DNA of 34,168 nucleotides from Ephemerocybe angulata (Eukaryota; Basidiomycota; Agaricomycetes; Agaricales; Psathyrellaceae), in assembly GCA_013368325.1 (NCBI GenBank), contig JAACJK010000243.1:1-34168 (forward strand), given 5' to 3'. Positions 9,465-19,923 of this stretch are shown one piece after another; within the stretch, counting starts at the first letter, position 1, and the number at the start of each line of letters is the position of its first letter. Under the pieces are notes generated by a model. The model saw only the letters and a list, made by a program, of their open reading frames with translations. It did no database searches and was not told the origin of the DNA. A program made the position numbers and the translations under genes.

Positions 9465-9693
9465 CGGTAGATAGACGGGAAACTACGGGGAGACTCGCTA
9501 CGAGGAGGCCCGACGACTCGTGCTAATGGCGTGCTGGTGCCTTGAAAATGCTCGCCAAGTGTTCGAGGGGACGCGGGAGGTCGGAATCGACCATGCGGTG
9601 TGGAGCCGCGCTGGGCGCCTAATCGAACCGGCGCCTTCCTAATCGGGAACGCGGGCGGCAAGACAATGGGCCGTCGAGGGGGCTTACGCATCT

Positions 9694-9714
9694 GAGGGTA
9701 GTCAGACTACCCTC
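9694..9714. repeat. Perfect 10-base inverted repeat
   Basis: Arms GAGGGTAGTC (9694-9703) and GACTACCCTC (9705-9714) are separated by one A. Short perfect hairpins of this kind occur at LTR and DNA-transposon ends; a TG dinucleotide at 9693-9694 starts it. No second copy is seen in the window. Confidence 0.5.
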
Positions 9715-10925
9715 CCCACAGCGGGCTGGTTTCGTGCATCGCCGTGGGGCTATGGTTGGGATGAGAACTTGTGAAGACTGGAATCGAGAAGGTGAGTTGA
9801 ATCTGGCCCAGAACGGAATGGACGACGTACTGACGACCGTCAGCTTATTTTTCCCGACGCCGACAATGACAGCGACCAAAACGACTCGCCCTCCAGAGAG
9901 ACTGACCCGCGGCGCATGGGTAATGGAGAGCAGCCCAGGACTGACACCTGTGGCGACGACCGTGGAGGCGTCATCTGGGAGAAACCACGGTCAGCTCGGG
10001 AAGATGCTGCGCTCGGAGCGTTGGGACATACCGAAGTCGCAAGCCCAAACCCTGCGACAATGTTCACGACGCCCTCGACGACAAGATGGCACTGCGACGG
10101 CGACGACGATCGTTGGAGGGTATGTCTGTCGTTGCTGTCGCCATCGACGGGCTTGCTAACATCGCTCTTGGGTAGGGTGTATGGACAGCAAGGAGTCTTG
10201 TCGAAGAAGGTGAGTTCCATCGTTCACCTTTTGAAGATTTATTAACTGACCGTTGCATCTACAGCGTTGGGATGGCGCTGCCGCCCTCTGCATCACCACC
10301 ACCTTCTTCCCTTCGCCCCCGTCATCATCTGATCCAAAACCCAGAGCAAGATGAGCTCGCGCACCCACGACGTAGAAGGATGCGTCCACCGTGTCTTGAC
10401 TCTCGCCGCCTCGAGCACCCTGTGAAAACACCGTCAACAACGCCCAGAACGCCCCGGATTATGTGGAAGACACCGCAAACACAACTCCCAGACTGTCGCC
10501 GTCCTCCGATGTCCTCGAGTCTCTGTCGCCTCACCACTGCGAACGGTGATGAGTACTATGCAAAAGCGACCCCGTGCAATGAAAGAGAGTGTGTCAGTTC
10601 CAACGCGAGCTCGACGGCAACTCGACGGCGTACGACCAGCTTACTTCGACGTCCTGCGTGCTGGGATCGGCGGAGACAGCAACAGGAGAGAGGTCTAGGG
10701 TACCATAAGGTCAGTCTCCTGGTTTTGAGTTCCGTGTCACGGTCCTGGCTTACCTTCCTTCGGAATGCGGCCCATTGAGGCGATCACGACGGCGGACCTC
10801 GACGACTCCCGGCATGCGGAAAGCCCTGCTGGAACACCCCCAGTATCCATGAATAACATACGCTCAAGAACATCAACGACAATTCGGCGGCTACGCCAAT
10901 GTGAGTCATTTCAGCCAGCTCGTCC
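9715..10925 (+). other. Unassigned region with splice-like signals, possible gene fragments
   Basis: No single frame runs through. On the plus strand an acidic segment (9846-10110, with PDADNDSDQNDSPSRETDP) is followed by GTATGT...GGGTAG, a short open block, then GTGAGT (10211) and a good branch-site and acceptor (TTAACTGAC...CTACAG, 10246-10264). A further donor, GTGAGT, lies at 10901. This could be a decayed or incompletely captured multi-exon gene. No protein family is recognised, and ORFs on both strands look equally weak. Confidence 0.3.
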
Positions 10926-11700
10926 CACCTCAGTCACCCGGCTGATCCCACTTCTAATGTATATCAATTTGAGGAAAAGAAATACCTTAGATGTCCCCCA
11001 GCCAGTGGTCCAGCCATCGGTGGTTGACCTATGGTTCAGCCAATACTCAACCACTGTCCAGCCATTTCTTCAGCCACTCAGACAGCCTCAGCCACATTTT
11101 CAAAAGTTCAACCATTTAGACAAATGGCTGGACCATTGAAAAAATGGCTGAGCTTTTGTAGAGGTGTTTGGGGTCCTGCTTTCTTTGGTGGAAATGGTCC
11201 AGCCATTCTGATACAACCATTTTAAGACATGGTCCAGCCACTCTAGTGCAACCATTTTCAGAAGTGGTCCAGCCACTCTGGTCCAACCATTTTCAGAAGT
11301 GGTCCAGCCACTTTGGTCCCAGCCATGTACTCTATTTGGTTGAATCTAATTACATAAGTGTCTGGGGTCCTACTTTGATTCAGCCACATCTGATATCAAA
11401 ATATCAGATCAGATTCAGATCTCAGATCAGATTCAGATCCCAGATCTAGATCTAGATCTATGATGTCATTGATGGTGCCTGTGCCTGTGATGTAATGATT
11501 TACATGATATCACTATGATTAATTGCTGTCATGCCAATCATGACATCATGCTCATTTAGATAAGAGAATTATTAAGCTGATTCATTTATATCTCACCCAG
11601 TTCTTGTCTGATAAGAATGATTTTGTTATCATTAGAAAGGGTGGAACGAGGGGAGTAAGAGGGTATATGTAGTGTATCCAATGAATACAGTTATACTCTG
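10926..11700 (+). repeat. Left inverted arm of the foldback-like element
   Basis: The order of blocks is the terminal box, several TGGTCCAGCCA subterminal repeats, GTCTGGGGTCC, a run of AGATCTAGATCT/CAGATC repeats, GGTGCCTGTGCCTGTGATG, then CTCATTTAGATAAGA...TTGTCTGATAA. The right arm shows the same order in reverse complement. Confidence 0.85.
11217..11320 (+). repeat. Subterminal tandem repeats, unit about 35 bases
   Basis: Three consecutive units share CCATTTTCAGAAGTGG and TGGTCCAGCCACT with small changes. The same core recurs further out in both arms. Clustered subterminal repeats commonly serve as transposase binding sites; that role is inferred. Confidence 0.7.
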
Positions 11701-11830
11701 TAAAACCATGGAAAGGTCATAATGTCAACATCAAGCTCATTTAGATAAGAAGAATGTTGAACAGATTTATTAATCTTCCCCTCAGTTCTTGTCTGATAAG
11801 AGTGGTTTTGATACCAATAGAAAGTATAAT
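11546..11830 (+). repeat. Two diverged direct repeats inside the foldback-like element
   Basis: Segments at about 11550-11637 and 11733-11822 share CTCATTTAGATAAGA and CAGTTCTTGTCTGATAAGA and end in ATAGAAAG/TTAGAAAG. The period is about 185 bases. Together with the inverted arm this shows that the element grew by internal duplication. Confidence 0.65.
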
Positions 11831-12609
11831 ACAGCAACAAGATTTACTATCCTTAAATGATTGGTGGTGTAATAGTAGAATTCACAGAGTAGTTCTTGTG
11901 TTGCAAATCAGTACTTAGGGACCCTCTTCTGATGACATGAGCAATATAAATACAAGGGTAAAAGAGAGTGAGATGCCTAGTTCTGAATGCAAAAAAAAGT
12001 AACCAAAACCATCCAGGGAGCATGGACATATGCATAGTTATAGGTACAATTGGGCTTTGAAGATGCACACTTGTGCAACCAAAGAATCAAGGATGCACTT
12101 GAGGCTAGTTCTTCTTATAGATCAGCTCTTACTGCTTGGATTTGCTTGCAGTTTTTTTTAATGGAAACATAGTAGTTGGGGATCTACTCTGACAGTAGTT
12201 TTATACTTCTAAGTTCTTGCCTTGAAGAGCAATAGAGACAATTGTGCTATTTAAAGGATGGTTTGCATAAAGTCATATTCCTGCTATAATATGGGCATTA
12301 GACATTTACCACCCCATGGAATAGCTTATGAAATAGCGTTAGTATGCTGATACATACTTAAAAAGGTTTATGCTCATGATATGATGTCTCAGGAATACCA
12401 ACCCTGATGGATAAGTACATTCAGCTTACATCTCAATATCAGGTTGGTAGTAAAGGGCTTAAGATGTAACACATATGTAACTCTACTCTCCATAAATTGA
12501 GTATTCTAGTGGTACTAAGCTCATTCATTTTGGATAGGAACTGAGTGAGATATTGACCTATTTTGACTAAAGCTCACCCTAATACATGCTCCAAATAACA
12601 TTTCTATGA

Positions 12610-13410
12610 TTTTGCAGAGCATAACTGTAGGAATAGAAGATACCACATATACCACTTTGTTCCCCTCATTTTACACTTTCTAATGATACTAAAATTATTG
12701 TTATCAGACAAAACCTGAGGGAGATACCAATGAATCAGCTTAGCACTCCTGTTATCTAAATGAGCATGATGTCATGCAAATCATGACATTGTGACACTAA
12801 TCAATCACACTGATATCATGCAAATCATTACATCATAGGCACAGGCACTCATCAATGCCATCACAGGCACAGGTACCATCAATGACATAATAGATCTAGA
12901 TTTGAGATCTGAATCTGAGATTTAAAGATTGATGGATTATGTCAGATTGATGACTGTCATCTCAGATCTGACTCTCCCAAATTGGCAGAAGGACCCCAGA
13001 CACTTATATAATTATGTTCACCCAAAGAGGTGATGTGGCTGAACCAAAGTGGCTGGACCATGTTTGGCAATGGCTGGACCAAAGTGGTTGGACCAGTTCT
13101 TAGAATGGTCAGACCAAAGAAAGTCAGGACCCCTGGCACTCAGGTCACAAATGGCTCAGCCATTTCGAAAATGGTTGAGAAAATATACAACCAAATATGG
13201 CTGCATAATATAGTACAACCACTTTTTCATTATTCCAACCATATCTATCTAACCACATCTAGAGTCAACCATTTGTAGAATGGTTGGACCATCTTGGGAC
13301 TATGTGGTCCAACCACGTATGGTTGAGCCACTGGCTGGGGGACATCTAAGGTATTTCTTTTCCTCAAATTGATATACATTAGAAGTGGGGTCAGCCGGGT
13401 GACTGAGGTG
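12610..13410 (-). repeat. Right inverted arm of the foldback-like element
   Basis: It is the reverse complement of the left arm, with small indels. It includes CATAGGCACAGGCAC (about 12833), GGACCCCAGACACTTATATAA (about 12990) and the AAGTGGCTGGACCA repeats at about 13050-13110. The outer 85 bases are almost identical to the left arm. Confidence 0.85.
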
Positions 13411-13417
13411 CTCGTCC

Positions 13418-15085
13418 CTACTATCGTGCTCATTTGCCTTTGTCGTCAGCCTTGGAGTTGAGCTCGCTGTAGGGCACAACTAGTTGAGGTAAGGATATTA
13501 TTTTTTCATGGTACCGACTCTTGATACATCAGTTTCTAGACCACGGTCGTACACAGACAGTTGTCGATGGCCGGTACCTGTCGTTGTGCTCGGTTCATTA
13601 AAGACGCCTTCAGAGACCTCGAGCTCATCGCGCAATGTGTCGAACGAAACTATTTGAATAAAAAAAGGTGAGCAGAGCGTTCTGACAAGTGCACTATGTA
13701 CTCACCAATCCAAGCACTTCCATTTACCCTCGCACTACCTACGTGCTGAGCGTCGACACAGGCCCTCGCCATCGACGACAGCTGCTCGTCCGTCGACTCT
13801 CCCAACCGCGCAGGGTCCTCGCCCACCGCAGCTTGCACATCCATCCGGATTCCGTGAGACTGTCTTGTCCTCACGTCCATTTTCACGTGCTGCTTGCATC
13901 GTCGCTGTGCTGTGGCTTGTTGTCATTACAGGGCTCGTGGTCATTGCGCTGGTCGCCCCAGACGTCAAAGTTGGCCGGCATTTCTGCTGTAATGGTTGGT
14001 GCACCCGTGCAGGGCATCGAGTTTGGGTGCTGGGGGTATGCAGGACTTGTGGAATGTGTGGACGGCGTGGGGATGCATCCGGTGCGATGCGGGTCAATGA
14101 GTATGGCTCCGTATTCAAGATAGTTTCGTGCTTACCATTTGCTTTTCCCTCAGCACTGCATTTAGCGCGAGTTCGATGGCTGCAGTGTTTGAGCAACTGT
14201 CGTTCACCACCTCTCGCAGTGTCGCCATTGTCGTCCTCCATTCTGGAGTTGTGATTCCGCCGTTGTCGTAATCAGCTATCGAAGACTATATACTCGACCG
14301 CGCCAGTCTTTCACGCCTGGCTGACCTCGCTTTCACCGCAGGGGCGACGCTGACTATGCCGCGTGCGCATCGGTGATTCTTGTAGGGCCATTGTCGCTAT
14401 TTGCGGCGACTCTGACCTCAAGCTTGAAGCGCTGGGTGTGGAGGGTTACCGTTGTGGTGGTGCACGGGTCAGTTCACATATTCATTTGTAGGGTATATTG
14501 TGGATTGTATGTCAAGCGATGGGCGGGGTGTAAGTTACATATGCGTATTTTGTACCTCTTGGGCATATACCAAACCTGGAATAGAGTGTAGAGATTGCGA
14601 GCTAGGTGTAGACTATGTGCGGGTGCGAACTGTAGCTCGGGAAATGCAAGTTCTTGATGAGTGGGCCTCCATAGCACGGTATTGCATAGTTTACGACAAT
14701 CTTGCTTGGGATGGAACAAGGCCATAATGCGCGCCGAACATGCTCACACTCAATTAGCGCAGATCCCGGCAGACAGGGGACAAATGCAGACTAGCATGCA
14801 TGTGCAGGGCTGCACGCACCTGCGTTAGAAAATACCTTTGGATAATCCAAATGAAATCGAGATTCGAGAAGCGTGATCATTCAGAATGGCTATCACCAGT
14901 CTCTGTCTTAGGTATGACAATATGTGTTGTGACAAAAGGCACTTCAGCCTTTGCATGGATTAGAACTTGAGAGGAGGCCTGCTCAAGGTGGAAGGAGTGA
15001 TAATTGATAATTTGATAGCTCACTTAGAAATAGCCTCGGATTTGCCACGTGAAGCGATGGGCTACTACCCACAAGTAACAGTAGG
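13418..15085. other. Unassigned region right of the foldback-like element
   Basis: There are open frames on both strands (for example 13689-14123 plus and 13735-14241 minus), but they overlap each other, lack motifs and have Cys/Trp/Arg-rich composition typical of chance frames. A possible donor GGTGAGC lies at 13670-13676. The sequence resembles the decayed exon-intron text left of the foldback-like element and was probably continuous with it before that insertion. No gene is supported. Confidence 0.4.
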
Positions 15086-17017
15086 TACTCAGATGCAACT
15101 GCAATTGTTAACACAAATCACATACGTGAAGAGCTAAACATCCAAAAGAGTATTGCAAATTCCCTAGCACAGAAGAGACCACTCACGCTATGCTCAGCAC
15201 GCGACATCAATTGAGATACTAATGCATTGCTTTCCCATCCATCCCGGTCTGCAGTCCTGAGTATGGACACTGCATCACAGACTAACAATGGTGCTCTTCC
15301 TGAAGTAATCCCGCTATACTTGGATATGCCGGTCATACTTCGCACCCGAAATATCTCGACAGAGCTCGGAATCACAAACGGTGCACAGGGGTATTTAAAA
15401 AAAATCATCACTGAGCGACTAAGTGATGGAACCGACGTACCGAAGATTGTAATTGTCCATTTCCCACTAAGCAAAGTCCAGCTCAGCCAACTACCGCGAG
15501 GCTATTTTCCAATTGAACCAATATCATGGTCATTTTCGACACGAATCCCTGCGTCCTCTAACCATACAACACGTGAGACTATTAGGATTCGAAGATATCA
15601 ATTGCCAATCCAACCTGCATTCGCAGTGACGGGACACTCCGCACAGGGGAAAACACTTCCAAAGGTACTCGTTTCGCTGCACGAGGGTGGGTTTGGGGCC
15701 TACGTAGCTGCGTCGAGAGCGACCTCATGGCATGGTTTGTGTATCACTCACCCCGTTACACTATCGGATCTGAACAAACCCTTACCGCATGATCTAACTC
15801 TAGAGATACGTCGATTTGAAGCCCTTGAGCATAACACATACATCTGCTACGGCTTCAGATCCGGAAACCCGGTCCCTGTTCCGGATCCTGAATCCGAGAG
15901 AAAGATCAACACTCTTCTGCCAAAGCTCGTCATCCTCTCACCTGAGACAAATGGAACGGACGGAATATCTGCACATTCGAGGAAGCGCAAAATCCCAGAT
16001 AATGGTGAGATCTCAGATTCTCCAAAACGGTCGAAGTGTGTTCATCCCAAAGAAACATATTCCACCCTTAAACGAAACTCGCTGCCCGATTCTGCCGCGC
16101 CACCACCACTGAAAAAGAAGTTGAGAACACAAAGCCGTGGAACCAGACCCGGGTCTGCAGAGATTCCAGACGCACCACCGGGCACTTTGCAAGGATGTAC
16201 GTGGTCTGCAAAGGACTGGTCATGCGCATATGATAGCATAACTACTGTACTTGCCGCCACTTATTTCGCACAGAGCACAGCTTGGCGTCAGTTGTGGGCA
16301 GATGACTCTGAAATTGCGATGACATACTAGGCACTCTTCAACAATGTTCTAGACACCTACCAAGGCCCAGACCGTATTCCAGCAGAAGCAATGAACAGAA
16401 TACGTGACACGGTCCGAGATATGCTTACTAGGATGAACTCCAGCCTATTCCCCAGGCACGGAAGATCCGGGGCTCCTGCTGCAGATTTAATCTCAGTTCT
16501 TTCTCCCCCACAGCACCGTGTACTAAGCAATTTACCTATACGCAGTGAGAGAGAAGCCTCGGAAACCCTTAGGCTGAGTTATTTTCCGAATATCCCAGGA
16601 CCACATTTTGGTGATGTCATTCCCCTTCGCACAGATTCTGCATCGTACGTACAGTCTATCTTCTCGAGCGTTCCGGGTGCAACACTGCTTCAAGCCAGCA
16701 GCCTCTTGGTACTCGAGAATTCGGAGCCTGACAACAGTGATATGCACGCAGTTACTCCCTCATTTGAACTCACTGTACCTGTTGACGGTGTCGGAAATCT
16801 GGACTATGATCTCCAGGGTATAATTTATACAGGTGGATATCATTTTCCAGAGCGTATAGTTGTCAACCGGGAGTCGATCTGGAGATACGATGGTCAGCAG
16901 AATGGCGGGAGGCTATTACGTGAACACCAAACAGGTGTGAATCTCGCAGATATGGAGGCGCGAAAAGCACATATCCTCCTCTATGTGCCTCACTTAGCGC
17001 AGGGTATACCTGTTTAG
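15086..17017 (+). pseudogene. Helitron helicase C-terminus fused to a cysteine-protease-like domain, two stops
   Basis: One frame is readable from about 15086 to TAG 17015-17017, interrupted by TGA 15212-15214 and TAG 16328-16330. The first part has Pif1/RecD-type Helitron helicase motifs: TAIVNTNHIREELN, ITNGAQG (about 15371-15391), AFAVTGHSAQGKT (about 15617-15655, motif V) and AYVAASRAT (about 15698-15724, motif VI). The ATPase N-terminus, Walker boxes and the Rep nuclease are absent. A basic linker follows. Then a Cys motif DWSCAYDS (about 16217-16240) and a His motif GGYHFPERI (about 16834-16860) resemble the catalytic Cys and His of papain-fold deubiquitinase-like peptidases. A helicase joined to such a domain is seen in some Helitrons. 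This copy cannot make a full protein. Confidence 0.75.
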
Positions 17018-17177
17018 CGCATATCCGCAGGTGCGCATATATTAAATTTGAATAAATCTGTGCTGACCATTCTCGGATACGTCATCACAGTGAAAAGGAT
17101 TAAAAGCCGACAGTTTCCACCACCCGAGCTGTAGAGTCCACCCAACTCTCTCTGCATATCCTTGGTACTACCTCAGA

Positions 17178-18594
17178 ATGCGAACTCACGGCGAAGCCAT
17201 ATACGAGGACCTCCTGGCGGCCCTGCAGGATCCCAAGGTTCATATAAACGCGACCGACTTTATCTCCCAGCTTCACTCCGACAATCCCCGCAAGCCTGTC
17301 TCTAACTCTCGTACACCATCCTCTGAGGATTTCGGCGATCGCTGGTGCCTCAAGGATGGGTCCGTCGCCACTCTCAAGTTCCCAGCCATTCTCGATCGCA
17401 ACGGAAAATTCGAGAGGCTCGGTCCATACTTCAACACAACCGACAACAAAGGAGAAAGTGAAGTATGTATTAAGCTAGATAGCATAAACATGGCGACTAA
17501 CTTTACGCTTTAGATTCCTGACATAAAGCGGCTTCGCGGCTTGAAGGCTGTCTTCGAATTGAGGCCACTTTCATCCACCGACATATTCAGTGAATTCTAC
17601 CCTCAAGATGCTGTTAAAGCGTCGACTCAGGCCATTGGGGCAATTTTGTACCTCCAATCCCAGCTCAACCAAAAGCGTGGCGCAATAGGTATGCTTCATT
17701 TTCTACCAGCACAGACACTTCCTCACGCCGAACTTGGAAACGGTAAAGTGGATTCCCGTTTTTCTCCCTTTTTGCGTAGCATCAGCGACGGGAACCGCTG
17801 GGTCTTCATTCTCAACTCCAAGCCACTCCTCCCATCTCTGAAAGAGAATAATATTGCGGACAATGCACCAACCATTTCATTGCAAGACCTGTGTATGTAT
17901 ACTCTGCTACCTCCACAGCCCAATAGTACTGATTTCCGCCCTTATATTAGCTTCAAGCGATTTTCTCAGTCCTTGTTAGTATAGGCTGTACTCGATGCTC
18001 TGATTAATAGTCTACTGACATATTTCATTGATAGCTAAAGTCTCGAAGGGAAAATCTACGAAAGGCAAAGAAGTCGCGAGTGGTACCATCCGTTTGCGAA
18101 ACATGCCCGATCCCGAGCGTCTGTACTCTGCATTTCCGAATGCTCTCAACGCCATGGTCACCCCACCTCGTGTTCTCAACCCGGCCGGATCCATCATTCA
18201 CCCTATCGACTATGAGGATGCTCTTGACGCGGAAACCATTGTTATTGCTGAAGTATCGTTTGTGACATGAGCAATCATTCCATATCTACAACGAGGGTTC
18301 TGCTTACACTCCCAAATTCTTCGGATCGACAGGTGGGAGTTCATGTCCAAGAAGGTCATTGAGCGCCGAATCTGCCATATCCGCCTTGAAGAAATCCAAC
18401 TCTTGCCTATCGCTGACGACAAAATCAGTGAGGACGCCCAAAACAAACCGGGGCCGAGCTCTAAACGAGGAAAGGATTCCAAGAAGGGAGAGGAAGGGAC
18501 AACCAAAAGGACCAAGGTCAAAGTTGAGTCAAGTGGGTCCAGCACGGCAAAGGACGATGGCAAGGACGATGAAGACATGGAAGACGAGATGTGA
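17178..18594 (+). CDS. Four-exon gene of unknown function next to the Helitron remnant
   Basis: Best model: exons 17178-17462, 17514-17892, 18035-18257 and 18333-18594, in phase, 382 residues. The first intron (GTATGT...TTTAG, 51 bases) is clear. The second (142 bases, GTATGT) could hide a small exon. The third uses a GTTTGT donor and is uncertain. The N-terminal half is mixed and globular-looking (SVATLKFPAILDRNGKFERLG; GNRWVFILNSKPLLPSL). A later block reads RLRNMPDPERLYSAFPNALNAM. The tail is Lys-rich, then acidic (DDEDMEDEM), suggesting nuclear location. No domain is recognised. It lies 160 bases after the Helitron remnant on the same strand and may be its cargo or companion; it could equally be an independent host-like gene. 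Confidence 0.6.
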
Positions 18595-18808
18595 TGGAGT
18601 TTGAGTCTAACTGTTCAAATCTATGCTCAATTATTCCCCCCGTTTTTTTTCCGCGAAGAATAATCCTACAACGCCTGTCCCCTTTATTCACCCAACCCAT
18701 TTCGCACTAATTCTAGTATACACACACAATTTACACTTATTTCTTCGCTTGGAAGCCGAAAAAGTGTGAAAACCCGTACATCTCAACGCCTCCTCGGAGT
18801 CGGGGACT

Positions 18809-18826
18809 GGCACTCGTTAGAGTGCC
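18809..18826. repeat. Hairpin upstream of the Harbinger-like transposase
   Basis: GGCACTC and GAGTGCC face each other across a GTTA loop. It sits at the edge of the recognisable transposase and may mark a truncation point or a terminus; no matching partner was found near 21100. Confidence 0.35.
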
Positions 18827-18838
18827 GTTACGATCCGT

Positions 18839-19786
18839 TTGGTTGACGTCGAAATGTTGATGGGATGGGAGCGGTCGAGGTTCTCCCGTATAACACGACT
18901 CACTGCTGAAGCCATATACGGAAGATGGAAGCACCTCCTCCGTTTTGATCCCACCCGCCTAACACGAGGAAAGCTCGCCGAATTCGGACGTGCCGTGGCT
19001 GCAAAGGGGGCGCCATTGGACAATGTTGTGGCATTCATTGACGGAACCCGGCAGAAGAACGCCCGCCCATCCCGTAATCAGCGACTTGTCTACAACGGAT
19101 GGAAGCGTATCCATTGTCTCAAGTACCATGCTGTGCTTTCCCGAGATGGTATCATTATCCATGTTTATGGGCCAGTCGATGGGCGGCACCATGATGAAAC
19201 CGTCTTCAAGGAGAGTGGCCTTAGCACCCTGCTAGATGCTCACTTCTGGAAACCAAATGGCGAGCCACTTTTCATATATGGAGACCACGCGTATAGCATG
19301 GGTCCGCATGTCATGGCACCGTACACTACCACAGCAATCACACGCAATCAGAAAATCTTCAACGCCAAGATGTCACGAGTCTGCAAGTCCGTGGAATGGA
19401 TTTTCAAGGAAGTAACACAACAATTCACCTACCTCGACTTTGCACATTCCCACAAGCTTTTGCTCACACCATCTGGTCTCTGGTACATGGTATCTATGTT
19501 ACTCTGCAATGCGCACACAATCCTTCACTATCCTCAAATCCCCCAATACTTCGCTTGTGCACCCCCAACCCTTACCGAGTACTTCACAGGTGGACCCATC
19601 GAGGATGCGGAGTTGAAGAGGTGGTCCAAAGACAGCATGTGGATGGAACACATGGCACCAGTTGACGGTGAAACAGCAGAGGGCTTAACCGATGCAGAGA
19701 TGGAGGAAATAGCGAAAGGCTTAGATCAGTTGGAGATGGAGGAAGGATCAGATATGGATGAAGACGATGAAGTTTTCACAGATTAG
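18839..19786 (+). CDS. PIF/Harbinger-type DDE transposase, 5'-truncated
   Basis: The open frame of 315 residues from a TTG; the first ATG is at 18854. It has the Harbinger nuclease pattern: FIDGT with D68, GPVDGRHHDE, YGDHAY with D149, and CKSVEW with E186, as in the DDE_Tnp_4 family. The start (LVDVEMLMGWERSRFSRI) is in the middle of the usual N-terminal domain. Upstream, GLALVRVPLR in another frame (about 18801-18830) looks like the preceding segment, so the 5' end is frameshifted or lost. The C-terminus is acidic. The enzyme would cut and join element DNA in the nucleus with a SANT/Myb-like partner; such a gene lies convergently at 21001-19924. Catalytic residues are intact but the N-terminal deficit makes activity doubtful. 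Confidence 0.82.
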   Translation: MVDVEMLMGWERSRFSRITRLTAEAIYGRWKHLLRFDPTRLTRGKLAEFGRAVAAKGAPLDNVVAFIDGTRQKNARPSRNQRLVYNGWKRIHCLKYHAVLSRDGIIIHVYGPVDGRHHDETVFKESGLSTLLDAHFWKPNGEPLFIYGDHAYSMGPHVMAPYTTTAITRNQKIFNAKMSRVCKSVEWIFKEVTQQFTYLDFAHSHKLLLTPSGLWYMVSMLLCNAHTILHYPQIPQYFACAPPTLTEYFTGGPIEDAELKRWSKDSMWMEHMAPVDGETAEGLTDAEMEEIAKGLDQLEMEEGSDMDEDDEVFTD

Positions 19787-19923
19787 ATCATTTATAGGCT
19801 ACATATACATCTCTATTTCTTTAAGACTGCACCAAGAATGATTTTCATCATATCATTCTGTTCCCTATCTTGCTCTATCTTTTGCCTTGTCAGTTCAGTC
19901 AGTGCCGCAGTTCCCTCAGTCAT

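Larger units (their letters stand above)
10926..13410. mobile_element. Non-autonomous DNA transposon with long inverted-repeat arms (foldback-like)
   Basis: Both ends begin CACCTCAGTCACCCGGCTGA when read inward, and near-identity continues for more than 85 bases (left 10926-11010, right 13325-13410). Weaker but unmistakable inverted similarity continues inward to about 11700 and 12610, so each arm is about 0.75 kb. The directly repeated CTCGTCC lies at 10919-10925 and 13411-13417 and is the likely target duplication. The element is 2485 bases, AT-rich and codes for no protein I can support. A 7-base duplication and long arms do not identify a superfamily; Foldback, hAT-like or Dada-like non-autonomous derivatives are options. 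It must be moved by a transposase coded elsewhere. Confidence 0.85.

Noticed and set aside
10926..13410. Protein-coding capacity of the foldback-like element (frames at 11168-11449, 11853-12068, 13030-13278)
   Set aside because: These frames arise from the TGGTCCAGCCA repeats or AT-rich DNA and appear in both arms as reverse complements.
15118..17017. Stop-codon reassignment to explain TGA/TAG in the Helitron frame
   Set aside because: TGA and TAG end intact genes in the same window, so simple nonsense decay is sufficient.
17891..17974. Extra mini-exon at 17927-17974 in the unknown gene
   Set aside because: It would require a 34-36 base intron; a single 142-base intron with a GTATGT donor keeps phase. 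It remains possible but unsupported.
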